From positions 1,550,001 to 1,614,000 of the forward strand of contig CAWHBY010000002.1 of the NCBI GenBank assembly GCA_963827855.1: a stretch of 64,000 bases of DNA, given 5' to 3'. The stretch comes from DTPU01 sp963827855. GTDB taxonomy: Bacteria; Planctomycetota; Phycisphaerae; Sedimentisphaerales; Anaerobacaceae. Each line of letters begins with the position of its first letter. Position 1 is the stretch's first letter. This document shows positions 1 to 8,449 of the stretch, in pieces. A program made the position numbers and the translations under genes. The notes beneath the pieces are model-generated. The model searched no databases, was not told the origin of the DNA, and saw only the letters and a list, made by a program, of their open reading frames with translations.

Positions 1-1899
1 GTCGTTGACCTTGATGGCGTGTGGAAACGGCACCCATGAGCTGACCACGCGGTAGAGGAAGAGGTTGGAGAACTGGACGTCCTGGCAGCGGTCAATCTCC
101 AGAGGAAGGGCCTTGGGGCCCTCTTCCCTCTCCTCCTCGAACTGAAGGGCATAGAACCGCCAGTGGGAGGCGTTGCGCAGAATCATCTCATGGGTAACGT
201 GATGCTCGACGGACATGGCGTACACGCGGCCGCTGGTCGAGGTGTCGGTGATGAGCATGCCGGACTTCGCATACGTGCTGGGAGTCCAGATGTCCTTGAA
301 GGTCCCACCGCCGCCTGCGGTGACCCAGAGGCTGGCGGGCTGGGTGTTCCAGGCGGTGCGGTCCTGCTGGCCCCTGCCACCTCCACTACCCGGGATGCGG
401 GTGCCGTGGCCGCCCAGGAGGCGGACGTCGTTCATCATGGACCGCTCGCCAGACATCCATTTCACGGCTACTGCGCGGGGGTTGACCGCGCCCGTGTATA
501 CGCCCAGGCCCGTGATGATGTTGGCGCCGGCCTGCGGCGCCTCGATCACCGGCTTGGCCTCGGCCTGGCCTTCAAAGCCGGGGGTGCCTTCTGGAAGACG
601 GATCGCCGTAGCGTGAGGGTGCAGGCCGATCAGGACCGTGTCCGGTCTGAGGGTCAGTGTGTCGCTCACGCAGTACAACCCCGTCGGAAAGTAGAGGGTC
701 CGGTGTTTGGCGATCGCCTGCCTCAGTGCCGCTGTGTCGTCTGTCTTGCCGTCTCCCGCCACCCCGAGCGTGCGGACGTTGACCCACGTGGCACGGTCCG
801 GCAGATCGGGGATGTCCGATGGGACGGCCGCAGGCAGATCGGCCACCTGCCGGCCCACGAACCGGGTGTCGATCCTGCGGTCTGCGCCCAGGCCCGCCAC
901 ATGCAGGCCGTGCGAAAAGGTCTCGACCTCATAGCAGGGTCCAGGCCCTGCGACGGTCTTGCCGCTCTGCCTGAATTGGGCAAAAACAGGGACATCCTTG
1001 CACGCGATGTGGGTCATGTTGACCTGGGTCCGCGAGCTGTCCTCGTTGCTGATGATCACTGCCGGCCCCTTCACGGCCTCGAAGCGGCTGTCGCTGATCC
1101 AGAGCTCATCGGGATGGTCGGCGACCATGGAGACCGCGCAGGGAACGCCCTTGAATCGCGCCCGGATCAGCGTGAGCCCTCCCTCCTGATCGCTGATCGC
1201 AGCACGCGTCTGGCCCTCAAAGGTGCAGTCGATCACCAGGATCGGCCAGCCCGGCGCAGACCGCTTCGTGGCGATGGCATACTGGCCCCCATGGAAATGG
1301 AGGTCCTCCACCTCATTGCCGATGTCCTCGAGGCCCGCCCTCGCAGGGCCGAGCCTGAAGTCCATGTGGGCCAGGGTGCAGTGTTGGGCCACGTGGAACC
1401 GGATGCCGACCGCAGCGGGATTGCCTGGACCGATCTCAAGATCGATGTTGCTCATCGCACTGTAGAACGTGCCTGGATTGCCATCAGCCGGAGTGCCACC
1501 CCTCGATCCAGGTCCCCGGGCGCCTGAGAAGAACACCATGTAACAGCCAATCCCCTCCTGGAAGCCCGGGGTATTCTCGCCAAGGGTGAAGACAGGCCGC
1601 CTTTGGCCATACCCGATCAGCCTGACGCCTGCCCAGACATAGAGGGTCTTGGTCAGCCGGTAGGTCCCTTCAGGGACAAACAGGATGCCCGCTCCAGCCG
1701 CTGCCTTGTCGATCGCCTGCTGCAGCCCAGCGGAGTCGTCCTCCTTGCCATCCCCCTTCACAGGGAAGGACTCGCTGGTCAGAACCACGGCAGCAGGATC
1801 TTCCAGCCGAAGCGGATAGAAGGATGCCCCAGTGACAAGGTGTGGAATCAGGACAGTGGCGGCAAACAAGGCCCAACTGAGGATCGATTTCGAGGTCAT
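1..1899 (-). CDS. Secreted pectate-lyase-3 / right-handed beta-helix protein, 3' end outside window
   Basis: The frame is open for 633 codons from the ATG at 1899 to the window edge, so the C terminus is missing. Residues 1-25 form a signal peptide (SILSWALFAATVLIPHL core), so the protein is exported. Two copies of the Pectate_lyase_3 N-terminal signature are visible: VKGDGKEDDSAGLQQAID near residue 47 and VAGDGKTDDTAALRQAIA near residue 380. Each is followed by the G(I/L)YFP-like strand that opens a beta-helix. This family covers GH28/GH55-like hydrolases and polysaccharide lyases that act on plant or algal polysaccharides. The substrate cannot be read from the sequence. It is divergent from the metallophosphoesterase gene across a 223-bp gap. 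Confidence 0.8.
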   Translation of the reverse strand, partial: MTSKSILSWALFAATVLIPHLVTGASFYPLRLEDPAAVVLTSESFPVKGDGKEDDSAGLQQAIDKAAAGAGILFVPEGTYRLTKTLYVWAGVRLIGYGQRRPVFTLGENTPGFQEGIGCYMVFFSGARGPGSRGGTPADGNPGTFYSAMSNIDLEIGPGNPAAVGIRFHVAQHCTLAHMDFRLGPARAGLEDIGNEVEDLHFHGGQYAIATKRSAPGWPILVIDCTFEGQTRAAISDQEGGLTLIRARFKGVPCAVSMVADHPDELWISDSRFEAVKGPAVIISNEDSSRTQVNMTHIACKDVPVFAQFRQSGKTVAGPGPCYEVETFSHGLHVAGLGADRRIDTRFVGRQVADLPAAVPSDIPDLPDRATWVNVRTLGVAGDGKTDDTAALRQAIAKHRTLYFPTGLYCVSDTLTLRPDTVLIGLHPHATAIRLPEGTPGFEGQAEAKPVIEAPQAGANIITGLGVYTGAVNPRAVAVKWMSGERSMMNDVRLLGGHGTRIPGSGGGRGQQDRTAWNTQPASLWVTAGGGGTFKDIWTPSTYAKSGMLITDTSTSGRVYAMSVEHHVTHEMILRNASHWRFYALQFEEEREEGPKALPLEIDRCQDVQFSNLFLYRVVSSWVPFPHAIKVND

Positions 1900-2122
1900 G
1901 TCGCGTCCTCACCAAGGGGGTGATCTGAGACCCAGCGTCCAAGGTCTGTGCTGACTCTACCACGGCCAGGCCCGACCCGCAAGGCCATTGGCCTGGAAGA
2001 TATCCCTTGCGAGGGCGGCCAGGCCGTTGAAGATGGACGCAGGATGGGGGTATCATGGGGCGTTTAGATCCAGCATCCGACGTCTGGGTCCAAAACAAGA
2101 TATGGCACATCGGAGAAATAGC

Positions 2123-3046
2123 ATGAAGACCCGTCAATCGATTCGTCCCCTCGTGGCAGCCTCCCTGCTCTGCTGGATCCTGGCTGTCGCAGGCCTGGCT
2201 GCAGAACAGCCCGCACAGTCCGCCGGCCTGACCTTCATCGGCTGGTCGGATCAGCACGTCCAGGCAGATGGAAATGCAGTCCATCTGATCCCCGCAGTAG
2301 AGACCATGAACGGGATGGCAGGACGGCCCTATCCAGAGACGATAGGCGGCACCGTGCAAGAGCCCAGTTTCGTGCTGGGGGCCGGCGACATCACCGAATG
2401 GCCGAGCAAGGCGGCCAGGGACGTGTACGACCGCCTGGTCGGGCAACGGCTGAAGTTCCCCACCTATGACATCGCAGGAAACCACGACCTCGGCGGCCTG
2501 ACTCCGAGCGAGACGATCGTCCAGTGGCTCACCGAACGACACGGCGGCCTCCGCTACACCTTCGAGAAAGGCGGCGTCACCTTCATCTGCCTGTTCTCGG
2601 AGTACGACGAGAAGCTGAACAACCCGGCCCAGCCCATCTCCAAAGAAGCCCTCGCCTACCTCCGCACGGCCTTGGCCAAGGTCGATGGCCGGAAGCCGGT
2701 GGTCGTGGTTATGCATCTCTGCCTCGACGCGATCACCAACAAAGACGAGTTCGTGGATGCCTTCGGCCCTGCCAACGTGATCCTTGTCCTTGCCGGCCAC
2801 TACCACAAGGCTGCAGTGGCGACCTATCGTGGCATTCCCTTCGTGGAGCTTCCGTCGCCTGAGCCCAAGTCCGCCAACGCCTTCACCGTGATCCACATCA
2901 CGCCTGACCGGCTGACCGCAGTTCCGTACTACTACCGCCAGTCCAAGTGGGCGACCGACAGCCGCCAGATCCTCGACGTCCCTCGCAAGGCCCCGGCCAA
3001 GCCGGCCGCCGCCCCTGCCATCGAAACAGGCGAGAAGAAGCAGTAG
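2123..3046 (+). CDS. Secreted calcineurin-like metallophosphoesterase
   Basis: This is a protein of 307 residues. I chose the ATG at 2123 because GGAG lies 7-10 bases upstream and a signal peptide follows directly (LVAASLLCWILAVAGLAA); the frame is open further upstream but without a ribosome site. All metallophosphoesterase metal-binding blocks are present in order: DQHVQ, GAGDITEW, AGNHDLGG, VVVMHLCLD and LAGHYHKA. It should hydrolyse phosphoester bonds outside the cytoplasm or in the periplasm; the substrate is unknown. It converges with the isomerase gene, with only 3 bp between the stop codons. Confidence 0.85.
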   Translation: MKTRQSIRPLVAASLLCWILAVAGLAAEQPAQSAGLTFIGWSDQHVQADGNAVHLIPAVETMNGMAGRPYPETIGGTVQEPSFVLGAGDITEWPSKAARDVYDRLVGQRLKFPTYDIAGNHDLGGLTPSETIVQWLTERHGGLRYTFEKGGVTFICLFSEYDEKLNNPAQPISKEALAYLRTALAKVDGRKPVVVVMHLCLDAITNKDEFVDAFGPANVILVLAGHYHKAAVATYRGIPFVELPSPEPKSANAFTVIHITPDRLTAVPYYYRQSKWATDSRQILDVPRKAPAKPAAAPAIETGEKKQ

Positions 3047-3049
3047 ATC

Positions 3050-3940
3050 CTAGACGTCGCAGATGCGGGCTGCGTAGGTGAGACCCGCCAGCGGGTCGCC
3101 TTTGGGCACGAACTCGTGGGCCACGTAGCCCTTGAAGCCGGTCTCGGCAATCGCCTTGAGGATGGCGGGGTAATACAGCTCCTGGGTGTCGTCGATCTCG
3201 TTGCGCCCGGGGTTGCCGCCCGTGTGATAGTGGCCCAGGTAGTCCTTGTAGTCCCTGATCGTCCGGATGATATCGCCCTCCATGATCTGGGCGTGATAGA
3301 TGTCGTACAGGATCTTCACGCGATCAGAGCCCACCCGCTTGCAGACCTCGACGCCCCAACTGATGTGGTCCAGCATGTAGTCCTTGTGGTTGACCTTGCT
3401 GTTGAGGTACTCCAGACAGATCGTGACCTTCTTGGTCTCTGCGTAGCCGGCGATCTTCTTGAGGGCCTCCACCGTGTTCTCGATCCCCACGTCGTCAGGG
3501 ATGCCCCTGCGATTGCCAGGAAAGGAGATCACGTTGGGAAAACCCGCATCGGACGTGGCGTCGATGGACTCCCGCAGCTTGGCCAGACAGGCGTCGTGGA
3601 ACTTCTTGTCCGCCAGACCGTCGCCCAGGGAGTGGCTGTTGACCATGGAGCAGACCAGGCCGTACTTCTTGACGGTCGCAAAGTCCTCGGGTCCCAGCAG
3701 GTCGATCCCCTTGAGCCCCAGCTTCTTGGAGACCTGGCACAGCTCGTCCAGCGACCACTTGCCAAAGCACCACCTGGAGACGCCCTGATTGATCCTGCCC
3801 TTGTCGGCCACGGTCTGGACCTTGTCGAGGTCCACTGCGGCAGCAGCCGCTGTGCCGGTCAACCGGCCGGCCAGTGCACCCGCGGCGAGCAGGGACGAAC
3901 CACGAATCAGGCCTCTTCGCGTCAGAGGGTTGCTACTCAT
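3050..3940 (-). CDS. Hydroxypyruvate isomerase-like TIM-barrel protein (Tat-exported)
   Basis: This is a 296-residue protein of the AP-endonuclease-2 / sugar-phosphate isomerase fold. The N terminus reads RRGLIRGSSLLAAGALAG, a twin-arginine signal, which is typical of Planctomycetota members of this family. The hydroxypyruvate-isomerase signature residues are visible: CLEYLNSKVNH (metal Glu), YDIYHAQIMEGD (Asp/His), GHYHTGGNPGR and a late VAHEFVP Glu. It would interconvert hydroxypyruvate and tartronate semialdehyde or a related ketose/aldose pair. A GarR-type tartronate-semialdehyde reductase at 25747-26634 fits that role. It is the last gene downstream of the arabinoside run, separated from it by an inverted-repeat element. 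Confidence 0.8.
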   Translation of the reverse strand: MSSNPLTRRGLIRGSSLLAAGALAGRLTGTAAAAAVDLDKVQTVADKGRINQGVSRWCFGKWSLDELCQVSKKLGLKGIDLLGPEDFATVKKYGLVCSMVNSHSLGDGLADKKFHDACLAKLRESIDATSDAGFPNVISFPGNRRGIPDDVGIENTVEALKKIAGYAETKKVTICLEYLNSKVNHKDYMLDHISWGVEVCKRVGSDRVKILYDIYHAQIMEGDIIRTIRDYKDYLGHYHTGGNPGRNEIDDTQELYYPAILKAIAETGFKGYVAHEFVPKGDPLAGLTYAARICDV

Positions 3941-4037
3941 CGGTCAACTCCTTGTGCTTGGACTGGGTTCAAATGCGGACCACCGGATTCATGGCCACCA
4001 GTCTAGCATCCTGACGATGCGAAGGCAACGGGCGTCC

Positions 4038-4292
4038 TAGCCCGCATTTCTCACAAGCCTTCGGTTCTGAGCGGTCCTGTTGTCCGGCTGCTGCGTTCTC
4101 GGTCCCGTTTGTCCTCGACGTACCGCCCTGGGTACGCCTCCGGGCAAACGAGACCTGCGGCCTTGCATCCGGCCAACATGCCGCGCTCAGAACAGCCTGT
4201 CCCAGATGCGTCTACCTTTCAGACGCACCCACTCAAGTCCACAGCCTCACTTCCGCCCCGACCGTCCGAAGCCTCGTGAGAAATGCGGGCTA
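4038..4292. repeat. MITE-like inverted-repeat element, 255 bp
   Basis: The ends are perfect 17-bp inverted repeats, TAGCCCGCATTTCTCAC at 4038-4054 and its complement at 4276-4292. They are followed inward by a partly matching extension (aagccttcgg / ccgaagcct) and a second nested inverted repeat (ttctgagcgg at 4065 against gcgctcagaa near 4183-4192). No convincing reading frame lies inside. The right-hand end provides the TAG stop codon (4290-4292) of the GH51 gene. Related half-copies lie at 40647 and 41966. I read it as a non-autonomous mobile or structural repeat; a terminator role is possible. Confidence 0.7.
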
Positions 4293-5057
4293 GGCCAACT
4301 CCAGGGTCATCACGCTCACCGAGGCAGGTGGAACGGTACAGACTGCCCCGGGTCCCTTGACTTCCATGTGGCCCTCCTTGGGAGCCAGGACGTCCGGGTT
4401 CTCGAAGCTGTTGTGGGCGTGAATGTCCGCGTGGGACAAAGTCCGTACACTGGCACGTCGAAGGGTCGCCCCCCGGATGGAGATCTCGGTCTCTCGCGTG
4501 TCACTGATGCTGGGATTGACCACACTCAGGACCACACGCTTGCCCTGCAAGGAGGCCGAGCCGGCCAGGCCGGCCAATCCGGAGTCACCCTGCCGAAGGT
4601 CCGGTGCAGAGAACACCGTACGCAGGGACTGCCCCCCTTGGTGGGCGGCGTACATCTCAAAGACGTGGTAGTTGGGGGTCACTATGAACCGGTCTTCATG
4701 GGCCAGGAACAGCGACTGCAGGTTGTTGATGAGTTGCGCGATGTTGGCCATGACGACCTTGTCTGCATGGCGATTGAAGATGTCCAGGGTGAGGGCGGCC
4801 ACCAGGGCGTCGCGGAGCGTGGCGGTCTGGCCGAACAGGTGGGTGCGGTGGACCTCGGTCCCTGCCGGATGCCAGGTGCCCCACTCGTCCACCGCCAGCT
4901 TCACGCGATGGGTCTTGTCAAACTCGGCCATGATGGACCAGTGGTTCTTGACCAGGGTCTCCATCTGCACGGCCTTGGCGAGCAGCGAGTACCAATCCTT
5001 GGCCTCGAAGTCGAGTGCGCCCTGCCGGCGGAGCCGCAGTAGTAATGCAGGCCCCAT
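4290..5057 (-). CDS. GH51 alpha-L-arabinofuranosidase, C-terminal part (frameshifted)
   Basis: This frame holds the second half of the GH51 enzyme. From QGALDFEAKDWY it follows directly on HYYCGSAG of the upstream part. It includes the catalytic nucleophile Glu in LAVDEWGTWHP and then the C-terminal beta-sandwich domain ending VSVMTLELA. Neither half alone has both catalytic glutamates, so a product needs an intact frame. The ATG at 5057 lies in the out-of-frame stretch and is probably not a true start. The stop codon is the outer TAG of the inverted-repeat element. Confidence 0.78.
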   Translation of the reverse strand: MGPALLLRLRRQGALDFEAKDWYSLLAKAVQMETLVKNHWSIMAEFDKTHRVKLAVDEWGTWHPAGTEVHRTHLFGQTATLRDALVAALTLDIFNRHADKVVMANIAQLINNLQSLFLAHEDRFIVTPNYHVFEMYAAHQGGQSLRTVFSAPDLRQGDSGLAGLAGSASLQGKRVVLSVVNPSISDTRETEISIRGATLRRASVRTLSHADIHAHNSFENPDVLAPKEGHMEVKGPGAVCTVPPASVSVMTLELA

Positions 5058-5905
5058 CCATAGATGCGGTTCAAGAGACCCCTGTCCTTCCGGGTCAGCG
5101 ACTCGAAGAAGCCGCGGGTCCAGCCTTCATCTCGCCCGTTCGGACCCGAGGCGATGAGGGACAGGTCCACCCCCAACTCCGGGACCCAGGACGTGAAACG
5201 CCGGAACTCGGTGGCGTACTCCTGGGGCGTGAAGTCGCCGCCGCAGCCCCAGGATTCGTTTCCCACTCCCCAGAACCGCACACGGAACGGGTCGCGAACG
5301 CCGTTGGCCTCCCGCTGCCCGGCGAGCGTCGTGGAACCTGCAGGCGCATTGCAGTACTCGACCCATTCGTAGAAGTCCCGGGCAGACAGACCTCGCACGT
5401 TGGCGGCCAAGTAGGGTTCGGCATTGACGAGCCGGCAGAAGGCAATGAACTCGTCCGTGCCGAACTGATTGGGGTCATACTTGGCAGGCCCGTCGGGCGC
5501 GTCTCGTAAGAAGGGCGTGTTGATCCAGAAGTTGGCGCGCGTCGGGCGATGGGAGCGAGGCCCCACACCGTCCCGCCAGTTGTAGCTGTCGGCAAAACAC
5601 CCGCCGGGCCACCGGATCACCGCCGGCCTCAGCGGACGCAGGCGGTCGACCAGGGCCTTTCGTATCCCGGCGTAGTTGGGGATGGAGGATCCCTCTCCCA
5701 CCCAGATGCCATCGTAGATCACGCCCCCGATGTGTTCTGCGAAATGGCTGTAGATCTCTGGCGAGATCTGGCCGATCGGCTCGTCAGGGAGGACCTCGAT
5801 CCTGCACCCCTGGCCGGCCGCATGGAGGGCCGAGCCACCCGCGTAGGCCAGCGCACCCGCGAACGCGGTCTGTCCCAGGAAATCACGTCGTCCGATCAAC
5901 TTCAT
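4901..5905 (-). CDS. GH51 alpha-L-arabinofuranosidase, N-terminal part (frameshifted)
   Basis: The protein starts with a Tat signal (GRRDFLGQTAFAGALAYAGG) and continues with a GH51 catalytic barrel: EIYSHFAEHIGG, RWPGGCFADSYNWRDGVGPR, and the acid/base Glu in WGVGNESWGCGG. After GWGLHYYCGSAG the frame becomes nonsense (from about 5022). The remainder of the enzyme continues in another frame at 4290-5057. One added base in the CCC run at 5020-5022 would restore a single 538-residue protein. The enzyme would release terminal arabinofuranose from arabinan or arabinoxylan. It is the last cistron of the arabinoside run, 28 bp after the larger GH51-like gene. It is either a sequencing error or a recently broken gene. 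Confidence 0.8.
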   Translation of the reverse strand: MKLIGRRDFLGQTAFAGALAYAGGSALHAAGQGCRIEVLPDEPIGQISPEIYSHFAEHIGGVIYDGIWVGEGSSIPNYAGIRKALVDRLRPLRPAVIRWPGGCFADSYNWRDGVGPRSHRPTRANFWINTPFLRDAPDGPAKYDPNQFGTDEFIAFCRLVNAEPYLAANVRGLSARDFYEWVEYCNAPAGSTTLAGQREANGVRDPFRVRFWGVGNESWGCGGDFTPQEYATEFRRFTSWVPELGVDLSLIASGPNGRDEGWTRGFFESLTRKDRGLLNRIYGWGLHYYCGSAGRAHSTSRPRIGTRCSPRPCRWRPWSRTTGPSWPSLTRPIA

Positions 5906-5933
5906 GGCAGTACTCCTTGCTCACTCTGCGGTC

Positions 5934-8405
5934 TCACTCGAAGCGGATCACAGTGAACGAATGGGGCGGGAACGCGTAGTGCGTGGCCCCCTTCTCCATC
6001 GCGTGTCTCCAGTCTCGCCGGACGGGGACAACAGCGCCCGGCCTCTCTGCCGTGTTCACGGCCTCCAGCGACCCCGCCAACTCCGTCACGCGGGCGATGG
6101 GCGTGCTGGCAGTGAATCCCGCCACCTGGATCACCGTGGCTGCAGACTGGCCGCCCGGATGGGCGACCGTCAGAACGAGTGTCTTGCCGTCCTCGCTGCG
6201 TTTGGCGCTGGCATCCAGACGGCCCTCTGCGCCGGTGACCCGGCACTGGACGCATTGCGGCAGAGTGTTGCGGGAGAACATCTGTGTCACGTACCCCGGC
6301 GGCTGGAGCCAGACCTGGGCCGGATTCAGAAAGAGCAGCCCCTGGTTCCAGTCATTGTCGTTCTGGCCGTCGGGCTGGAGACAGTTGGCAGAGAGGGCGA
6401 TGGGAAGCCGGCCGTCCCGCTCCACCCAGTTGATGGCCATGGCGTTGGCCAAGGCGCGTCGTTGGGAGTGGTTGCCGGCATTGAACTCAAAGACCACCAC
6501 CTTGTGCCTGGCGCCCTCGGCAAGCCTGGCCAGGGCATCGATGTAGGTGAAAGTGCCGCCGAAGTCGGGACGCGGTCCATCTGTGCCGACGTGCACGTCG
6601 AACCACACCTCGCGGTCAAACTGCTTGGCCAGCCGCAGGATACGCTGCTGTCCAGCAAGACTGGTGATGCCGCCAGCCGCGCCCCGGAAGTTGCACGGAT
6701 CCTCGATCGGACGGCCATAGGCGAAGTCGCCTACCACCAGGATAACGTCAGGGTCCCTGGCCCAAATCGCCTTCGCCAGGGGCTCGAACCTGGAGGCATA
6801 TCCTGCATCCACCCGCTCTTCGTTGCCCAGTTCAAGGTAGCGCAGTCGGTAGGGCTGTGGATGGCCGTCTGCCGCACGACGGCTGCCCCACTCACCCTCT
6901 GTTGGCCCCTTGGCGTACTCAATGAAGTCGGCCATATCCTGCGGCGTCTCACCCATGTTGAATGCGGGGATGTACTCGAAGCCCGCCTGCTCACAGAAGT
7001 CCATGAAGTCCGGGATGCCCCAACCATTGGAGGAGTACGGATACCAGGTGCCCCGATGGGGTGGGCGCCGGTCGCGCGGCCCGATCATCTTCTTCCAGCG
7101 GTACTCAGGATGATTGATCATGGAGCCGCCGTAGCGCAAGACCGTGATGCCCTGGTCGATCAGGGCCTCGGCAACGTCGCGTCTGACGGGCAATCCCTTG
7201 AAGCGTCCCCACTCGCCAGGTTGCAGGAAGGCGTAGCCCAGCACGACCGATCCCGGCCCCCGAAGCGTGATCGCCAGGCGACCGGGGTATGCGGGCCTCT
7301 TGGGCGTCAGGGTGAAGGTCAGCCGTTGCCAGTCACCTGCACTGACCGAAAGCCCCTGCTCGGCCAGCGACTGGGAGCCATCCTTGTTCTCCAACGCCAC
7401 GAACAGGTCCGTCTGGGCCTCAGCCCGCGCCCACAACACGCCTTCATAGGGCCTGCCCTCTGCAAAGCACATCCCCCAGCGGTTGAGGCCCTGGTTCTCC
7501 ACGCCGATCTGGCCCTGGCCCTGGACAAAGGTGAGGCGCTGGGATTGCCCACCCACAAAAGGACGATCACTCTCCATCGCCAGCGAGCCCGTGGCCCCGC
7601 CCGTCTGCACCCGTCGCCACATGCCGCTGACCTCAGCCGCCTGGTCCGTGTCGGATGCAAAGGCCAGCGTTCGCTTCTGACCGTTGATCTTGACCCACAG
7701 CCCCCGATATCTGGCCTCGGTCTGGTACTGGCGCAGGCCGATCGTGCCCGAGGCCAGGGAGGCGCCGCGATCCCCATGCCGAAATACGGCCTTGCCATTG
7801 ATCAGGACCTCCAGGGCCGAGCCATCCAGCCTGACGGCCAGGGCCGCCCATTGGCCCAGCGGCACCTCGCAGGGCGTGTCCTGGATGAGCTCCCAGTTGT
7901 GGCGGTGGCGTCCGAGACGCACGTTCTGGTCGGCCGCATTGAGGGCAATCTCGTAGCCATCGAAATTGTCCGCTCCTGCCCCTGCCTTGTCGACGCGTAC
8001 GATCAACCCCGCATTCGAGCACTGGCGATCCGGCACAAAGACCTCGACACCGACCTCGCCCTCTGTGAACGGCGGCAGTTCGCTGATCAGTTTGTCGCCC
8101 GCTGAACCCAGGCAGTGCAACTCCTCACCGCGGACCCGCCAATTGCCGCCATAGGCCTTGAAGCCCTTCATGGACGTGATCGGCGGCTCCTGGAAGCTCT
8201 CTCCAAAGACCATCTGGCTGTAGATGCCGCCGTAGACCTCGTGATTGACGTCCTCGAGGCACGCACCGGTAAGGAATCGCGATACAGGATGGATCACCCG
8301 GTCGGCCTGCACCTCGATGCGGGCCTCCTGGGCCTGGGCCGCCGCCAGGAAGGCGAGCCCTGTCAGGAAGATCACTGAAGGTGCCATCCGCTTCTGTTGC
8401 TTCAT
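5934..8405 (-). CDS. GH51-like arabinofuranosidase with inserted jelly-roll domain
   Basis: This is a protein of 823 residues. I start at 8405, where AGGAG lies 7 bases upstream, rather than the earlier in-frame ATG at 8423. A signal peptide (VIFLTGLAFLAAAQA) leads. Then comes the GH51 start (HPVSRFLTGACLEDVNHEVYG) interrupted at about residues 70-245 by a DUF1080/concanavalin-like domain (FDGYEIALN, GTIGLRQY). A carbohydrate-binding-like domain follows at about 250-390, then the rest of the barrel. Catalytic residues are visible as YLELGNEERV (acid/base) and VVVFEFNAGNHS (nucleophile). The C-terminal beta domain ends HSFTVIRFE. The domain order resembles plant ASD-type enzymes with CBM_4_9. 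Arabinose release is inferred from family and neighbours. Confidence 0.8.
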   Translation of the reverse strand: MKQQKRMAPSVIFLTGLAFLAAAQAQEARIEVQADRVIHPVSRFLTGACLEDVNHEVYGGIYSQMVFGESFQEPPITSMKGFKAYGGNWRVRGEELHCLGSAGDKLISELPPFTEGEVGVEVFVPDRQCSNAGLIVRVDKAGAGADNFDGYEIALNAADQNVRLGRHRHNWELIQDTPCEVPLGQWAALAVRLDGSALEVLINGKAVFRHGDRGASLASGTIGLRQYQTEARYRGLWVKINGQKRTLAFASDTDQAAEVSGMWRRVQTGGATGSLAMESDRPFVGGQSQRLTFVQGQGQIGVENQGLNRWGMCFAEGRPYEGVLWARAEAQTDLFVALENKDGSQSLAEQGLSVSAGDWQRLTFTLTPKRPAYPGRLAITLRGPGSVVLGYAFLQPGEWGRFKGLPVRRDVAEALIDQGITVLRYGGSMINHPEYRWKKMIGPRDRRPPHRGTWYPYSSNGWGIPDFMDFCEQAGFEYIPAFNMGETPQDMADFIEYAKGPTEGEWGSRRAADGHPQPYRLRYLELGNEERVDAGYASRFEPLAKAIWARDPDVILVVGDFAYGRPIEDPCNFRGAAGGITSLAGQQRILRLAKQFDREVWFDVHVGTDGPRPDFGGTFTYIDALARLAEGARHKVVVFEFNAGNHSQRRALANAMAINWVERDGRLPIALSANCLQPDGQNDNDWNQGLLFLNPAQVWLQPPGYVTQMFSRNTLPQCVQCRVTGAEGRLDASAKRSEDGKTLVLTVAHPGGQSAATVIQVAGFTASTPIARVTELAGSLEAVNTAERPGAVVPVRRDWRHAMEKGATHYAFPPHSFTVIRFE

Positions 8406-8449
8406 CGTGTTCTCCTGTCTCATCCCCTGCGGCGTCCGGGTCCTGGCTT

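Noticed and set aside
163..1527. Long plus-strand open frame opposite the pectate-lyase-3 gene
   Set aside because: It has no signal peptide, family motif or ribosome site, and it mirrors a minus-strand frame with clear homology; it is a high-GC shadow.
4080..5042. Plus-strand open frame across the inverted-repeat element and the GH51 gene
   Set aside because: It crosses a repeat and runs antisense to a conserved GH51 domain; no family features.
5904..8105. 733-codon plus-strand open frame
   Set aside because: It lies wholly opposite the GH51-like gene, is rich in His/Arg/Gly without any domain, and has no plausible start.
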